Shown here one piece after another: positions 1-8,350 of a stretch of DNA of 64,000 nt. Where the stretch lies: contig JACJYN010000006.1 in NCBI GenBank assembly GCA_020636095.1, forward strand, positions 248,001 through 312,000, read 5' to 3'. Position 1 is the first letter of the stretch; each line of letters begins with the position of its first letter. A program made the translations under genes and the position numbers. Origin of the DNA: Lewinellaceae bacterium. Lineage in GTDB: Bacteria; Bacteroidota; Bacteroidia; Chitinophagales; Saprospiraceae. A model generated the notes under the pieces. It saw only the letters and a list, made by a program, of their open reading frames with translations. It was not told the DNA's origin and ran no database searches.

Positions 1-1
1 G

Positions 2-730
2 GTTGGTGTAGGGGTTGACGTGCGCCATAAGCTGCTGCGCGTATTCCTTTTGAAGAAACTCCAGCCAGGGGTCAAACAGGGTGACGCCTTTGCCAAAGTC
101 GGGCAAGGAGTCGGCGCCAGGCACCCCATCAACCTCCTGGAAGGTGCGCGAAACGTTGAGGTTCATATTCACATAGATACCGTTGCGTTTCAGCTGGGCA
201 ATAAAGTAGTCGAGGCGGTCCAGGGTGACGGGGTTGAGTTGGCGGGTTCCATTCTGCCCGTTGAAAAAGATACTGCTGTTGGCGCCGCTCCAACTCGGGT
301 TGTCGAGGTGGTGGAAGCGCACCAGGTTGATGCCCATCTTGCGCATACGGGCGGCGATGGCGGGAGCTTTTTCCTTCTCCGGGAAACAGGCGCCGGATAC
401 GATGTTGACGCCCCAAAAGCGGATGGGCTCACCGCCGGCGTGGAACTGCCCGCCCGGGCTGGCACTCACCCGGTGGGCTTCCTCAATTGTGAAGGCCGGA
501 AATTCCGGCAGGAACTCCTGGGCGGAGGAATCGTAGTAGGGCAAAAAAAAGGGGAAACCGCCGTCGAAATTCTGGGCGGGGAGGTGGAGCTGTAAGAAAA
601 GAATAATGGAACAGGAAAGTAAATGGGGAGTGTTCAATGTTCTGTGTCCGAAGTTCAATGTAACCTTGGTTTCCGGCGCAACTTCGAACCTTAAACACAG
701 AACTTTGAACAGTCCCAGTAAATATCTCAT
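2..730 (-). CDS. Secreted glycoside hydrolase, GH5/cellulase-like (partial, runs off left edge)
   Basis: The frame reads leftward from ATG at 730 to the window edge without a stop. After a signal peptide come a GGEPIRFWGVNIVSGACFPE segment and the stretches MRKMGINLVRFHHLDNPSW and LDRLDYFIAQLKRNGIYVNM, which match the first strands of the (beta/alpha)8 barrel in GH5-like cellulases. The catalytic glutamates would lie beyond the edge. The signal peptide is split: MRYLL lies before, and SCSIILFLQLHLPAQ after, a 91-bp element (626..716) plus an 8-bp target duplication. Together these add 99 bp, exactly 33 codons without a stop. Removing the insertion restores a normal Sec signal peptide. Substrate is unknown, and whether the interrupted signal still exports the enzyme cannot be told from sequence. 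Confidence 0.72.
   Translation of the reverse strand, partial: MRYLLGLFKVLCLRFEVAPETKVTLNFGHRTLNTPHLLSCSIILFLQLHLPAQNFDGGFPFFLPYYDSSAQEFLPEFPAFTIEEAHRVSASPGGQFHAGGEPIRFWGVNIVSGACFPEKEKAPAIAARMRKMGINLVRFHHLDNPSWSGANSSIFFNGQNGTRQLNPVTLDRLDYFIAQLKRNGIYVNMNLNVSRTFQEVDGVPGADSLPDFGKGVTLFDPWLEFLQKEYAQQLMAHVNPYTN
626..716. repeat. Family E short mobile element (copy 1), in frame inside a signal peptide
   Basis: The ends are GGGAGTGTTC and GAACAGTCCC. It is flanked by AGTAAATG (618-625) and AGTAAATA (717-724), a probable 8-bp target duplication with one mismatch. The interior is a hairpin of the words GTTCAATGTTCTGTGT and ACACAGAACTTTGAAC. It shares its ends with the copies at 16663 and 31856. Confidence 0.7.
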
Positions 731-967
731 GGGTATTGGATTGTGAATTTTAAGTAAGTAATGGCTAAGCCAAAATTAAAAAGGCGCTTTCCAATCCCTG
801 CGGGCTTAGAAATCGAAACTTAGTTCTAAAGCGAGAATCGCTGATTCCTTGCGGAAATCATTAGAATAAATTCTAATAAAGAAAAGAAAAAGTATCCATT
901 CTTGGTAACACCTCCTTCCCTGCCAGTATCAATAAGCAAAATTCACGCTTCAAAAAATCCCAAAATT
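731..967. other. Intergenic region between divergent genes
   Basis: About 240 bp separates the divergent hydrolase gene and the 968 gene. It holds an AT-rich leader with a small hairpin (ATTAGAATAAATTCTAAT near 862-879). No gene is seen. Promoters for both directions should lie here, but no clear -33/-7 pair was identified. Confidence 0.5.
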
Positions 968-3139
968 ATGGCAAAAAAGAGCGAAATGAAAGCAAAACCC
1001 AAAGGTGATCCCAATGAACTGGTAGCCGTAGCCTTTAGTAAGGACGGCCAATTGCTGGCCAGCACCCGCCCGGAACGAGACAAGCTGTCCTTCGATCTCA
1101 AGCCGGAGCAGCTGCGGTACGCCCGGGTATTCGTCTTTCCAGAGCCCCCCGCCGGCATCGAAGGCATAACCCTGGCTACCGCCGAACGCATGCAGGCCTA
1201 CGAGCCGGCTATTCAGCTCGGCCCCAATTATGAACTGGACATTTCCCGCATTCCGGACCAGCTAATCCGCAAGTGGCTGTGGCGCCGCTGTTGCACCCGC
1301 GGGCGAGTCACCAAGCGCTTCTTTATCGACGGCGTGTGGCAGGACATGCCCATCTGCAACGCCATCGTCCACATCTGCGAGGTGGACCCGATCTTGTTAG
1401 TGCTTCCCCGCATTCCGGACCGGATCATCGACCGGTTGAGAGATGTTTTGCTGGAACGCGTTCCCATTCCGTTCCCTGAACCCATCCCCGGCCTGCCGCC
1501 GTTCCCGGAGGAAATACCGCCTTTCCCACAGCCAAGGCCCTTCGCGAACAATATCCTGCCAGCCATGGGCGCGGCACAGCAGTTTTCTCTTCAGGAGGCC
1601 CCCTCCATCGACTTGCCCCAGGCGGTCCGCTTCCAGCTCAACCATGCCGACGCCAGTCAAACGCGCAGCCTGATCGCCGAGCACATCGGCATCTTCCGGC
1701 CCTATCTCTGCTCCTGGCGCTGGTTCTGGCCCTGGCTCTACCGCTGCGACGAGATCACCAGCGTGCGCACCGATTTCAACGGCCGCTTCGAGGCTTGCTT
1801 CTGGCGGCAAATCTTCGAAGAGAAAGCCGACCTGTACTTTTGGGTGGAATACGAGATCGACGGGGCGCCCACCACGGTTTACCACCCATCCATCCCCTGC
1901 CATACTTACTGGGACTATGAATGTGGCAGTGAAGTCACCATTCACATTACCGACCCCCGGGTACCGTTCGGCTGCTTCCAGCCGCTGCCCGGACAAGTGG
2001 CCTGGGTGAAAAGTATCGGCTGGGGCGCCAACGTCAGCCATATCGAGCAAAGCCCTGGCGCCGGCATCCTACAGCAAGGCAGGATTTTTCAGACCGTTGG
2101 CCTGACCGACTACGCCACCGGCGGCCTGTCGCACGGACTGGCCAGCCAGAAGGTGCGGCCTTTCGCCGAGAACCTGAAGTTGATCGTACAGTTCGGGAGC
2201 GGATTTCCGAGCAGTTCCGTTACCCACTACCGCTGGTCGTACCGCAAAACGCACAACGACAAGCTTGTACCTGCCAGTGCCTCCGAGCAGGCGTGGGCGC
2301 CGCTGGATACCCGTTCCATTTCCAAAGCCTACACGTTTGAAGTGGCCGGCCCGGGTGGGATCACTACCTTCCACACCGGCCATCACCCCCTGGGGCCTTT
2401 CCCCATCGGCGCCGTCAATGCCTACAAAATACCTCCGGTATCCCCCCAAGGCGCGGACGTAGCCAATGACCCCACCGCAGAATGGGACCAGAACACCGTC
2501 ACCATGATCATTGACAGCACGTCCCTGAAGGGCGATGGCCTGTACGAGTTCAAACTGGAGTTCTTCAACAACGCCGGCATCCGGCAGAATGTAGCCGATA
2601 CCGTCAACCAGATATCCAACCCGGCCAACCTGGGGCAGTCCCAGCCGGCGGGTAGCGCCTACCTCCTCCCGGTATCGGAAGACAGCTTCAAGCCCTTCCG
2701 CATGAAGGTGCGCGTCGACAACCAGAAGAGCACCGCCGTGATCTACAATATCCTGGTGGACGGAGTGGCTTCTTCTACCGAATGCGGCTTCGTGAAGTAC
2801 AAAGACAAAGGGACTTCCGATGTCCACTTCCGCCTGCGGGCCAGCCACCCCAATGATTTTGCCACCTTTAGCTTCAACGTGGTGCGAGGCAACAGCGCCG
2901 ACCCGCTGTCCAGCGCCGATACCGCCGGCATGGTGGGCGCTTCGACCGCCAATTACACCCTGGGGGCGGATGAAGTTTACCGCAATGCCGTCAACGTAGG
3001 CTACCTGCTGGGCTCCTGCCCGGATAAGGCAGCCTTCGCCGAACACCTGTACGTGAACGGGCTGCACACCAACGGCACTAGCGTACTGGATACCTTCGAC
3101 GCCTCCGCTCTGGCGGCCTTCGCCCTGGAGCCGGAATAG
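968..3139 (+). CDS. Uncharacterised 723-residue protein with a possible transthyretin-like domain
   Basis: The start is placed at MAKKSEMKAK because the 22 codons upstream look untranslated and the ATG follows an A-rich leader. There is no signal peptide or membrane segment. Residues about 230-340 include a stretch (CDEITSVRTDFNGRFEACFW) like the carboxypeptidase-regulatory/transthyretin sandwich, where a D-G-R/G-F turn precedes a strand. The rest is rich in Pro, Trp and aromatic residues; the C-terminal third looks beta-rich. Several Cys pairs (RRCC, CHTYWDYECG) could bind metal or form disulfides. I do not recognise the family. It stands alone, with a terminator directly after its stop, so it is probably monocistronic. 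Confidence 0.75.
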   Translation: MAKKSEMKAKPKGDPNELVAVAFSKDGQLLASTRPERDKLSFDLKPEQLRYARVFVFPEPPAGIEGITLATAERMQAYEPAIQLGPNYELDISRIPDQLIRKWLWRRCCTRGRVTKRFFIDGVWQDMPICNAIVHICEVDPILLVLPRIPDRIIDRLRDVLLERVPIPFPEPIPGLPPFPEEIPPFPQPRPFANNILPAMGAAQQFSLQEAPSIDLPQAVRFQLNHADASQTRSLIAEHIGIFRPYLCSWRWFWPWLYRCDEITSVRTDFNGRFEACFWRQIFEEKADLYFWVEYEIDGAPTTVYHPSIPCHTYWDYECGSEVTIHITDPRVPFGCFQPLPGQVAWVKSIGWGANVSHIEQSPGAGILQQGRIFQTVGLTDYATGGLSHGLASQKVRPFAENLKLIVQFGSGFPSSSVTHYRWSYRKTHNDKLVPASASEQAWAPLDTRSISKAYTFEVAGPGGITTFHTGHHPLGPFPIGAVNAYKIPPVSPQGADVANDPTAEWDQNTVTMIIDSTSLKGDGLYEFKLEFFNNAGIRQNVADTVNQISNPANLGQSQPAGSAYLLPVSEDSFKPFRMKVRVDNQKSTAVIYNILVDGVASSTECGFVKYKDKGTSDVHFRLRASHPNDFATFSFNVVRGNSADPLSSADTAGMVGASTANYTLGADEVYRNAVNVGYLLGSCPDKAAFAEHLYVNGLHTNGTSVLDTFDASALAAFALEPE

Positions 3140-3157
3140 TTTGCCGGGCTGTAGTTT

Positions 3158-3196
3158 AAAACCTTTGAGGATTCTGACACCTCAAAGGTTTTTTAT
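3158..3196 (+). terminator. Rho-independent terminator
   Basis: A perfect 12-bp stem (AAACCTTTGAGG with its complement) and a 9-base loop are followed by a run of T. It lies 18 bp after the stop of the 968-3139 gene. Confidence 0.85.
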
Positions 3197-3229
3197 TTCT
3201 CCCAAGCTTTATTATTTTGGGCCCAAAAC

Positions 3230-4789
3230 ATGCGCTATCTTTACTCTTTCTCCCTTTTCCTCCTCTGTATTTTCACGCTCAACGCTCAAAACCAACCGCC
3301 CACAGTGATCATCCAGGATATCAGCCTGGACGAAGCCGCCCAGTCCCTCACCCTCACCTTTGACATCGAGGATGCGGAAGGCGATGAGGTGGAAGTATTC
3401 TTCCGGGCGTCCGATGATGGCGGCCAAACCTACCGCCTCAACACCGAAAGCGCAAGCGGCGATATCGGTTATCCCATCAGTGCAGGAGCTGGCAAGCAGG
3501 TAAGCTGGAATTATACCGGCAGCATCCTGCAGGCAGGGGAATACGTGCTGAAGATCGTAGCGGATGACCGCTATGGCATCGATATTCAGAAGATGGTGGA
3601 TCAGGTAGACAGCAACCTGCTGCGCGAGCGCCTCAGTCATATCGTCGGTAAGCGCCATTACTCGGTGGCCGCTGAGAACCTGAACAAAACCCGCGACACC
3701 ATCGAGCAGGCCTTCCTGCAGTACGGCCTGCAAACTTACCGGCAGAACTTCCCCTACGTTGTCACTACCGGACAGAACATCATTGGCAGCTTGCCCGGCG
3801 CCACCGAAGACGAGGCAGTGATCATCGTCGACGGGCACTATGATACCGTCGCCGCTTCGCCGGGAGCGGATGACAACGGCACCGCCGTCATCGGGGTACT
3901 GGAAGCCGCCCGCATCCTCTCTCCATACCGCTTCACCAAAACCCTCCGCTTTATCGGCTTCGACCTGGAGGAAGTGGGCCTGCGGGGCAGCCGCCACTAC
4001 GTGGAAAACAGAAACCTGGAAGAGGAGATTCAAGGCGTACTCAATATGGAAATGATTGGCTACTACTCCGAAGCGCCCAACAGCCAGACGCTGCCCACCG
4101 GCTTCAACCTACTGTTTCCGGACGCCTATCAGGCCGTGAGCGACAATGAATTCCGGGGAGATTTCATAACCAATTTAGCAATACAGTCTTTCACCGGCCT
4201 GAGTACCAGCTTCCAGGAAGCCGCCGCCCAGTACGTACCGGAACTCAAGATAGTCTCCGCCACTGCTCCCGACAACCTGGTGCCGGATGATTTTACCCGC
4301 AGCGACCACGCCTACTTCTGGGAAAATGGCCTGCCCGCACTCTTCCTCACCGATGGAGCTGAATTCCGCAATCCCAACTACCATCGCAGCAGCGACACCC
4401 TCGAAACCGTAAACTTCACTTTCATGAGCCGGGTGGTGAAGGCCGTGATCGCCACCGCCGCCGAGCTGGCCGGGCCGCAGCATAGCACCGAGGCCACCGC
4501 CACCGTACAGGTTACTACCGGCGACGATCATCTGCACCAGTTGGATTGTTTTTATACGGTATCGCCTAATCCTGCCCGGGAGGAACTGCGCCTCCGATTT
4601 GGGCCCTGTCAGGAAGGCCAGCTGATGATTGAACTGATTAGCCTTACCGGGCAGCAGGTGCTAAACCGAAAGGTAAACCCGCAAGATGGAGAAGTACAGA
4701 TCGCCACCGGCAGCCTGGCCCCGGGCGTATACTGGCTGCGGCTGAGCGATGGGGTGTTTTTCAGCGGGCAGAAGGTGGTGGTGGAGTGA
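3230..4789 (+). CDS. Secreted M28 family zinc aminopeptidase with T9SS sorting tail
   Basis: Predicted exported zinc metallopeptidase that removes N-terminal residues from peptides outside the cell. Residues 1-20 form a Sec signal peptide ending NAQ. Residues 25-115 are an Ig-like N-domain. The M28 core shows VDGHYDTV (zinc ligand His203), SPGADDNGT (bridging Asp 214/215), DLEEVGLRGSRHYV (Glu 247/248) and SDHAYFWENGLPALF, with a late His in NYHRSSDT. The last ~80 residues (YTVSPNPAREELRL, then VYWLRLSDGVFFSGQKVVV) are a type A T9SS sorting domain, so the enzyme is probably carried across the outer membrane and may be anchored at the surface. Length 519 residues is normal for the M28-plus-tail layout. 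Confidence 0.9.
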   Translation: MRYLYSFSLFLLCIFTLNAQNQPPTVIIQDISLDEAAQSLTLTFDIEDAEGDEVEVFFRASDDGGQTYRLNTESASGDIGYPISAGAGKQVSWNYTGSILQAGEYVLKIVADDRYGIDIQKMVDQVDSNLLRERLSHIVGKRHYSVAAENLNKTRDTIEQAFLQYGLQTYRQNFPYVVTTGQNIIGSLPGATEDEAVIIVDGHYDTVAASPGADDNGTAVIGVLEAARILSPYRFTKTLRFIGFDLEEVGLRGSRHYVENRNLEEEIQGVLNMEMIGYYSEAPNSQTLPTGFNLLFPDAYQAVSDNEFRGDFITNLAIQSFTGLSTSFQEAAAQYVPELKIVSATAPDNLVPDDFTRSDHAYFWENGLPALFLTDGAEFRNPNYHRSSDTLETVNFTFMSRVVKAVIATAAELAGPQHSTEATATVQVTTGDDHLHQLDCFYTVSPNPAREELRLRFGPCQEGQLMIELISLTGQQVLNRKVNPQDGEVQIATGSLAPGVYWLRLSDGVFFSGQKVVVE

Positions 4790-4811
4790 GCAGTAAGCGT
4801 TCGTTGGGGAA

Positions 4812-4964
4812 TTCGGGTGGACGAATTCGGTATTCGCAGTTCGCCGGACATTCAGCCTGGCTGCCAGGTGTACACCCCGTTGACCGTTGCGGGTTGTTTG
4901 TCTGGATCAGAGTCCTTTACATCTTAACGACTTGCTTGTGCGGCCCAACCTTAGAGCGGTAGCC
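4812..4964. repeat. Family D element, diverged copy
   Basis: The sequence TGGACGAATTCGGTATTCG, the CAGCCTGGCTGCCAGGTGTA stretch and the end CCAACCTTAGAGCGGTAGCC match the reverse complement of the copy at 40785. It is longer than the 113-bp copies and no clear target duplication remains. Confidence 0.6.
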
Positions 4965-5049
4965 AGGAATAGAAAACAGTTAGAGCTGGTTGGAAGCAAA
5001 TTATCATCTTATTCCCGTCAATATGAATAATTCTTGGTTATCTTTAGGC

Positions 5050-5217
5050 TTAGAGCATGTTTGGAGGCCAACCTTTGAGCTAAAAAAGGCCACTTTTTCG
5101 GTGATGCTTCGTTCTTTTACTCGGCCGTATCTCCAGATACGCCCTTCGAAAAACGCCTCGCTTCACCAAAAAACTGACGCTTTTCGCTTTCAAATCCGGC
5201 CTCCAAACATGCTCTTA
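5050..5217. repeat. 168-bp MITE-like element, family A copy 1
   Basis: Inverted ends GAGCATGTTTGGAGGCC are flanked on both sides by the direct trinucleotide TTA. The centre has the palindrome CGTATCTCCAGATACG. It has the same length and layout as the elements at 39124, 40092 and 41013. Confidence 0.8.
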
Positions 5218-5312
5218 GAAATACAAGGTTCAATTTTTTAATGCAGCCCCCCATCACCTGTCTGTATTTCTTCTGGAAACATTCTTTTTCAACATCTAAT
5301 ACCAATCTTGTC

Positions 5313-6083
5313 ATGGCAACAAATGCAGCAAAATTTTATCTGAAGGAAATACGTGAAAAATCGGTGGGTTACCGCCCTAACTGGGAACCCAACAAACCGT
5401 TGCGCATCGGAGACGTCGGCATACTCGAAGACGATGTATTCACGGTGATGGGGTCATTGGAAAAGATGGGAATCCCCATGGAAGTGCGCGTCGATGATAA
5501 AGCAGGCGAGGTTTGGGACTTGTCCAGTGAAAACGGCGTCGAAGTGAAGACGAAGGCCAAAGGGAAAATGGACCCGGCTACCCCGGCGCTGAACGAAATG
5601 GAAGCCGGCTTCAACGTCGAATTCAAAAAAGAAAAATCGATCCTGTTCAGGATAAACGGCTACAAGAGCCATCTGATCGAAAACCTGATGAGCATCAGTA
5701 AAGAAATAAAAAAACAGTACGAGAATGGCGACTGGGATGAAGATTGGGTGGTCATCAACGAACTCATCGAAGCAGATAGCGCCACCATTATGATGTCCAG
5801 CGAAGGAGGGGTTTCGGTCGGTCTGAAAGCTAAAGCGGATGTCGGGCTGGAAAAATTGGACATTGCCGACGCCAACCTGGAACTCGGAGTGGACTCCAGA
5901 GGAAAACTGGCCTTGTCTATCGTCGGCAAAGAAGGCATCACGCCTCTTTTCCGGGCGGTAGGCATCAAAAAAAGCTTTTTTGGGTTAGGAAAAGCCAGTG
6001 TAAAAAGCAGAGACCTGGGATCGCTGTTGGGAGGAGACGAGGAGGAGGAGCAAGAAGAGGAAAATCCCTTTGAAGAAATCTAA
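5313..6083 (+). CDS. Uncharacterised 256-residue cytoplasmic protein
   Basis: The start is placed at MATNAAKFYLKE; the 24 in-frame codons upstream lie beside a mobile repeat and look non-coding. No signal peptide or membrane segment is present. The protein is rich in charged residues and alternating hydrophobics, and ends in an acidic tail (DEEEEQEEENPFEEI). A region around residues 60-140 (VEVKTKAKGKM, FKKEKSILFRINGYKSH) looks like repeated beta strands. I do not recognise a family. It is isolated between a MITE-like element and a 19-bp hairpin, convergent with the next gene. Confidence 0.75.
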   Translation: MATNAAKFYLKEIREKSVGYRPNWEPNKPLRIGDVGILEDDVFTVMGSLEKMGIPMEVRVDDKAGEVWDLSSENGVEVKTKAKGKMDPATPALNEMEAGFNVEFKKEKSILFRINGYKSHLIENLMSISKEIKKQYENGDWDEDWVVINELIEADSATIMMSSEGGVSVGLKAKADVGLEKLDIADANLELGVDSRGKLALSIVGKEGITPLFRAVGIKKSFFGLGKASVKSRDLGSLLGGDEEEEQEEENPFEEI

Positions 6084-6089
6084 GCGCTT

Positions 6090-6143
6090 GTTCAAAATTC
6101 AATCAATGTGCTCCCTTACGGGGCCATTGATTGAATTTTGAAC
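6090..6143. terminator. Bidirectional hairpin between convergent genes
   Basis: A perfect 19-bp stem (GTTCAAAATTCAATCAATG and its complement) has a 16-base loop. It begins 7 bp after the 5313-6083 stop and faces the convergent dipeptidase gene. Confidence 0.75.
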
Positions 6144-6209
6144 TTACTTCCCAACCAAGCCTGGCACGCCTTCAGCTTCGACCTGCCGCCTCAAACCTCA
6201 CCTTAAAAA

Positions 6210-7958
6210 TCACGCCGCCACAGCAATATCTGATTCGCTGTCTTCCTCCGCTTCGCCGGTTTCCATGCCCAGGTACGCCTCGGTGAAGTACTTGCTCAAA
6301 AAGCGGTCTGTATTGCCGAAGAGGATGCCGTCGAGGATTTCCTCAGCCGTTTGTCCAAACATCAGTTCGCTTACTTCTGCGGACGGCAGGGCCACGGCCA
6401 CGCCATTCTGGGCGAAACAAATCTCCTTACCTCCCTCCAGGTAAGCGATCATTTCGCTTTTCAGGTCCTGGAAGTTGGTAACTTCCGGGAAAGAGTCCAT
6501 AGGGTCAACCAGGCCGTCATAGTCGCTACCCAGGGCGATCATTTTCCAGCCGTTGGCGGGCCGGTGGTTCCCCGGCCGGTTTTCTCTGACCACCTTGACG
6601 ATGTGGAAGATGTTCGACCAGATGAGTTTCAGGTACAGATCTTTTAGTTCCTGTTCCAGGCGGGCGCGCCGAGGGCTGCCGGCCCGGGCCTTGTCCACTT
6701 TTTTCTTCAGTTTTCCAGCTGCTTTCTTGAAGCCTTCGCCTGGCATCCGCCCCTCGTGAAGCACTACGCCGATGATGCCGTCGGAGTCGTACATTTCCAG
6801 GATATCTTCATTGGTCAGGTTGATCTGCCAGCGGCTGAAGAAATGGCCCTTGTCCAGGTCTTTGGTTTCCGCCTTGCCTTTAGCCTGATCGAGGGTAAAC
6901 CAGCCGTTGATGGCCGCATGGCTGTGGATGATGGGGATGGGGTCGTTTTCCTCTTTTCTTTTCCTGCGGATGACGGCGTAGAATTCCTTGCGAGCCGCCA
7001 CGCTCATGTGTTTGGTGTCGATCAGGATGCGGCGGCCGGCTTTCCGGTCGAGGAACAGTTCGAGCACCTCTCTGCCCAGGCTGGAAAAGCCGTGGTTCAG
7101 GCCGGGTTCCTGGTTGAACAGGTGGCGCATGCCCGGCTTGTGAAGCCCCAGCGCCAGGTCGGATTTGGCAGAGAAACTGCGGGCGTGCCCGGCCAGTAAG
7201 TTGTTGAAATGGTGGCAGAAGGTGACGAAGAAGGGCGCGTGCCGGCCGTCGTCTTCGGTTTTGACTTCCGTTATATTCCGCCGGAAAGAGTTTTCCAGGA
7301 CCTGCCGTTCTTTGGGGCTCAGCCCGTCAAAGGTTTTCTTGAAGGTAGAATTGTGCAGGTAATGCCCGAAGGAATGGGCCCCTTCTACCGTAAACACTCC
7401 GGAGATCGTTTTCCCTGCTTCCAGCAATTCGCGGAATTCGTTATGATGGGAGGCGATGGTAAACTGAAAGTCCGGAAAATGCTTTGAGCGGGTTTCGGTT
7501 TGCCGGAGCAGATAGTCCCGCTCCATACGGAATTGGTGGTAGTAATTGACGCCTTCATCCTTGTCATTGGCAACCTCGGCGAGGATGGCTTCTACTTTTT
7601 CAATTGGGAATCCCGAAACGGCGGCGCCCAGGTAAGCGTGCTGCTTTCCACCCAACAGTATATCGAATAGGGTTTTAAACGGTTTCTGTGGTTCGAGGGC
7701 AAACATCTGCCGCTCAACCGGGTAAATGGCCAGAAAAGGGGCCCGAAGGTTGGCCGCCGCACAGGCGTCGAGATTCGCCTGAGAGGACTTGGCCAGCTCT
7801 TTTATAGCCATTCGGAGCACCGGGTTTAGCTTTTTCAACGCTGCTTCCTGCGCCGGGTAGAAGTCCCAGATGGTATGATCCTTATAATCCGGATGCCCTT
7901 CAGAGGCATAGCCTTTTAAGCCACAGTGAATGTGCAGATCGCTGATCAGGTTTTTCAT
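6210..7958 (-). CDS. Peptidase M19-like (renal dipeptidase) metallohydrolase
   Basis: Member of the amidohydrolase/TIM-barrel superfamily resembling M19 membrane dipeptidases. SDLHIHCG at residues 6-13 gives the HxH metal pair. GVFTVEGAHSFGHYL supplies the bridging Glu region, RRILIDTKHMS and PIIHSHAAINGW the later metal-binding His residues, and ALGSDYDGLVDP the C-terminal Asp motif. At 582 residues it is longer than typical M19 enzymes (about 350-420), with long insertions such as the FKKTFDGLSPKERQVLEN region. There is no signal peptide, so it is probably cytoplasmic. Substrate is unknown; dipeptides or related amide compounds are inferred from the family. The gene is monocistronic. Confidence 0.8.
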   Translation of the reverse strand: MKNLISDLHIHCGLKGYASEGHPDYKDHTIWDFYPAQEAALKKLNPVLRMAIKELAKSSQANLDACAAANLRAPFLAIYPVERQMFALEPQKPFKTLFDILLGGKQHAYLGAAVSGFPIEKVEAILAEVANDKDEGVNYYHQFRMERDYLLRQTETRSKHFPDFQFTIASHHNEFRELLEAGKTISGVFTVEGAHSFGHYLHNSTFKKTFDGLSPKERQVLENSFRRNITEVKTEDDGRHAPFFVTFCHHFNNLLAGHARSFSAKSDLALGLHKPGMRHLFNQEPGLNHGFSSLGREVLELFLDRKAGRRILIDTKHMSVAARKEFYAVIRRKRKEENDPIPIIHSHAAINGWFTLDQAKGKAETKDLDKGHFFSRWQINLTNEDILEMYDSDGIIGVVLHEGRMPGEGFKKAAGKLKKKVDKARAGSPRRARLEQELKDLYLKLIWSNIFHIVKVVRENRPGNHRPANGWKMIALGSDYDGLVDPMDSFPEVTNFQDLKSEMIAYLEGGKEICFAQNGVAVALPSAEVSELMFGQTAEEILDGILFGNTDRFLSKYFTEAYLGMETGEAEEDSESDIAVAA

Positions 7959-8101
7959 TGGATTGGTGGTTTTAAGGTATATGAATCAGTATAATGCCTC
8001 CAAGTTGCATCCTTTGGGGCGCCAATGAAATAGGGACGGGGTGGCATGTAGGTTGAAGCTGGTAGGTGGTAAGGGTTACCGGATAAGTGGTAAATCAAAG
8101 G

Positions 8102-8256
8102 GAGTGTTGGCGGTTCGGTGTTCGGTGTTCGGTGTTGGCGGTTGGCGGTTAGCGGTTAGCTGTTGGCGGTTCGGTGTTCGCTGTTCGCTGTTCGCGGTTG
8201 GCGGTTGGCGGTTCGGTGTTCGCAGTTGGCGGTTAGCGGTTGGCAAGTTTCTGAAG
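8102..8256. repeat. Low-complexity array of GGCGGTTCG / GTGTTCG words
   Basis: About 150 bp of degenerate 7-9-base units (GGCGGTTCG, GTGTTCGG, GGCGGTTAGC) read in one orientation. The left edge GGGAGTGTTGGCGG resembles the family E end, but no matching right end or target duplication was found. It is the core sequence type seen inside families C, D and E. The rest of the 7959-8350 gap shows no gene. Confidence 0.75.
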
Positions 8257-8350
8257 CAATTGCAAACAAACAAATTGTTGATAAAAATCATTGCCTCCAT
8301 CCTTTTGTTGACGTACCTTATATCAACATTCAAAACAAAAAAGTGGAGCC

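Noticed and set aside
8102..8256. Possible CRISPR array
   Set aside because: Units are 7-9 bases, degenerate and without spacers of constant length. No cas genes are in the window.
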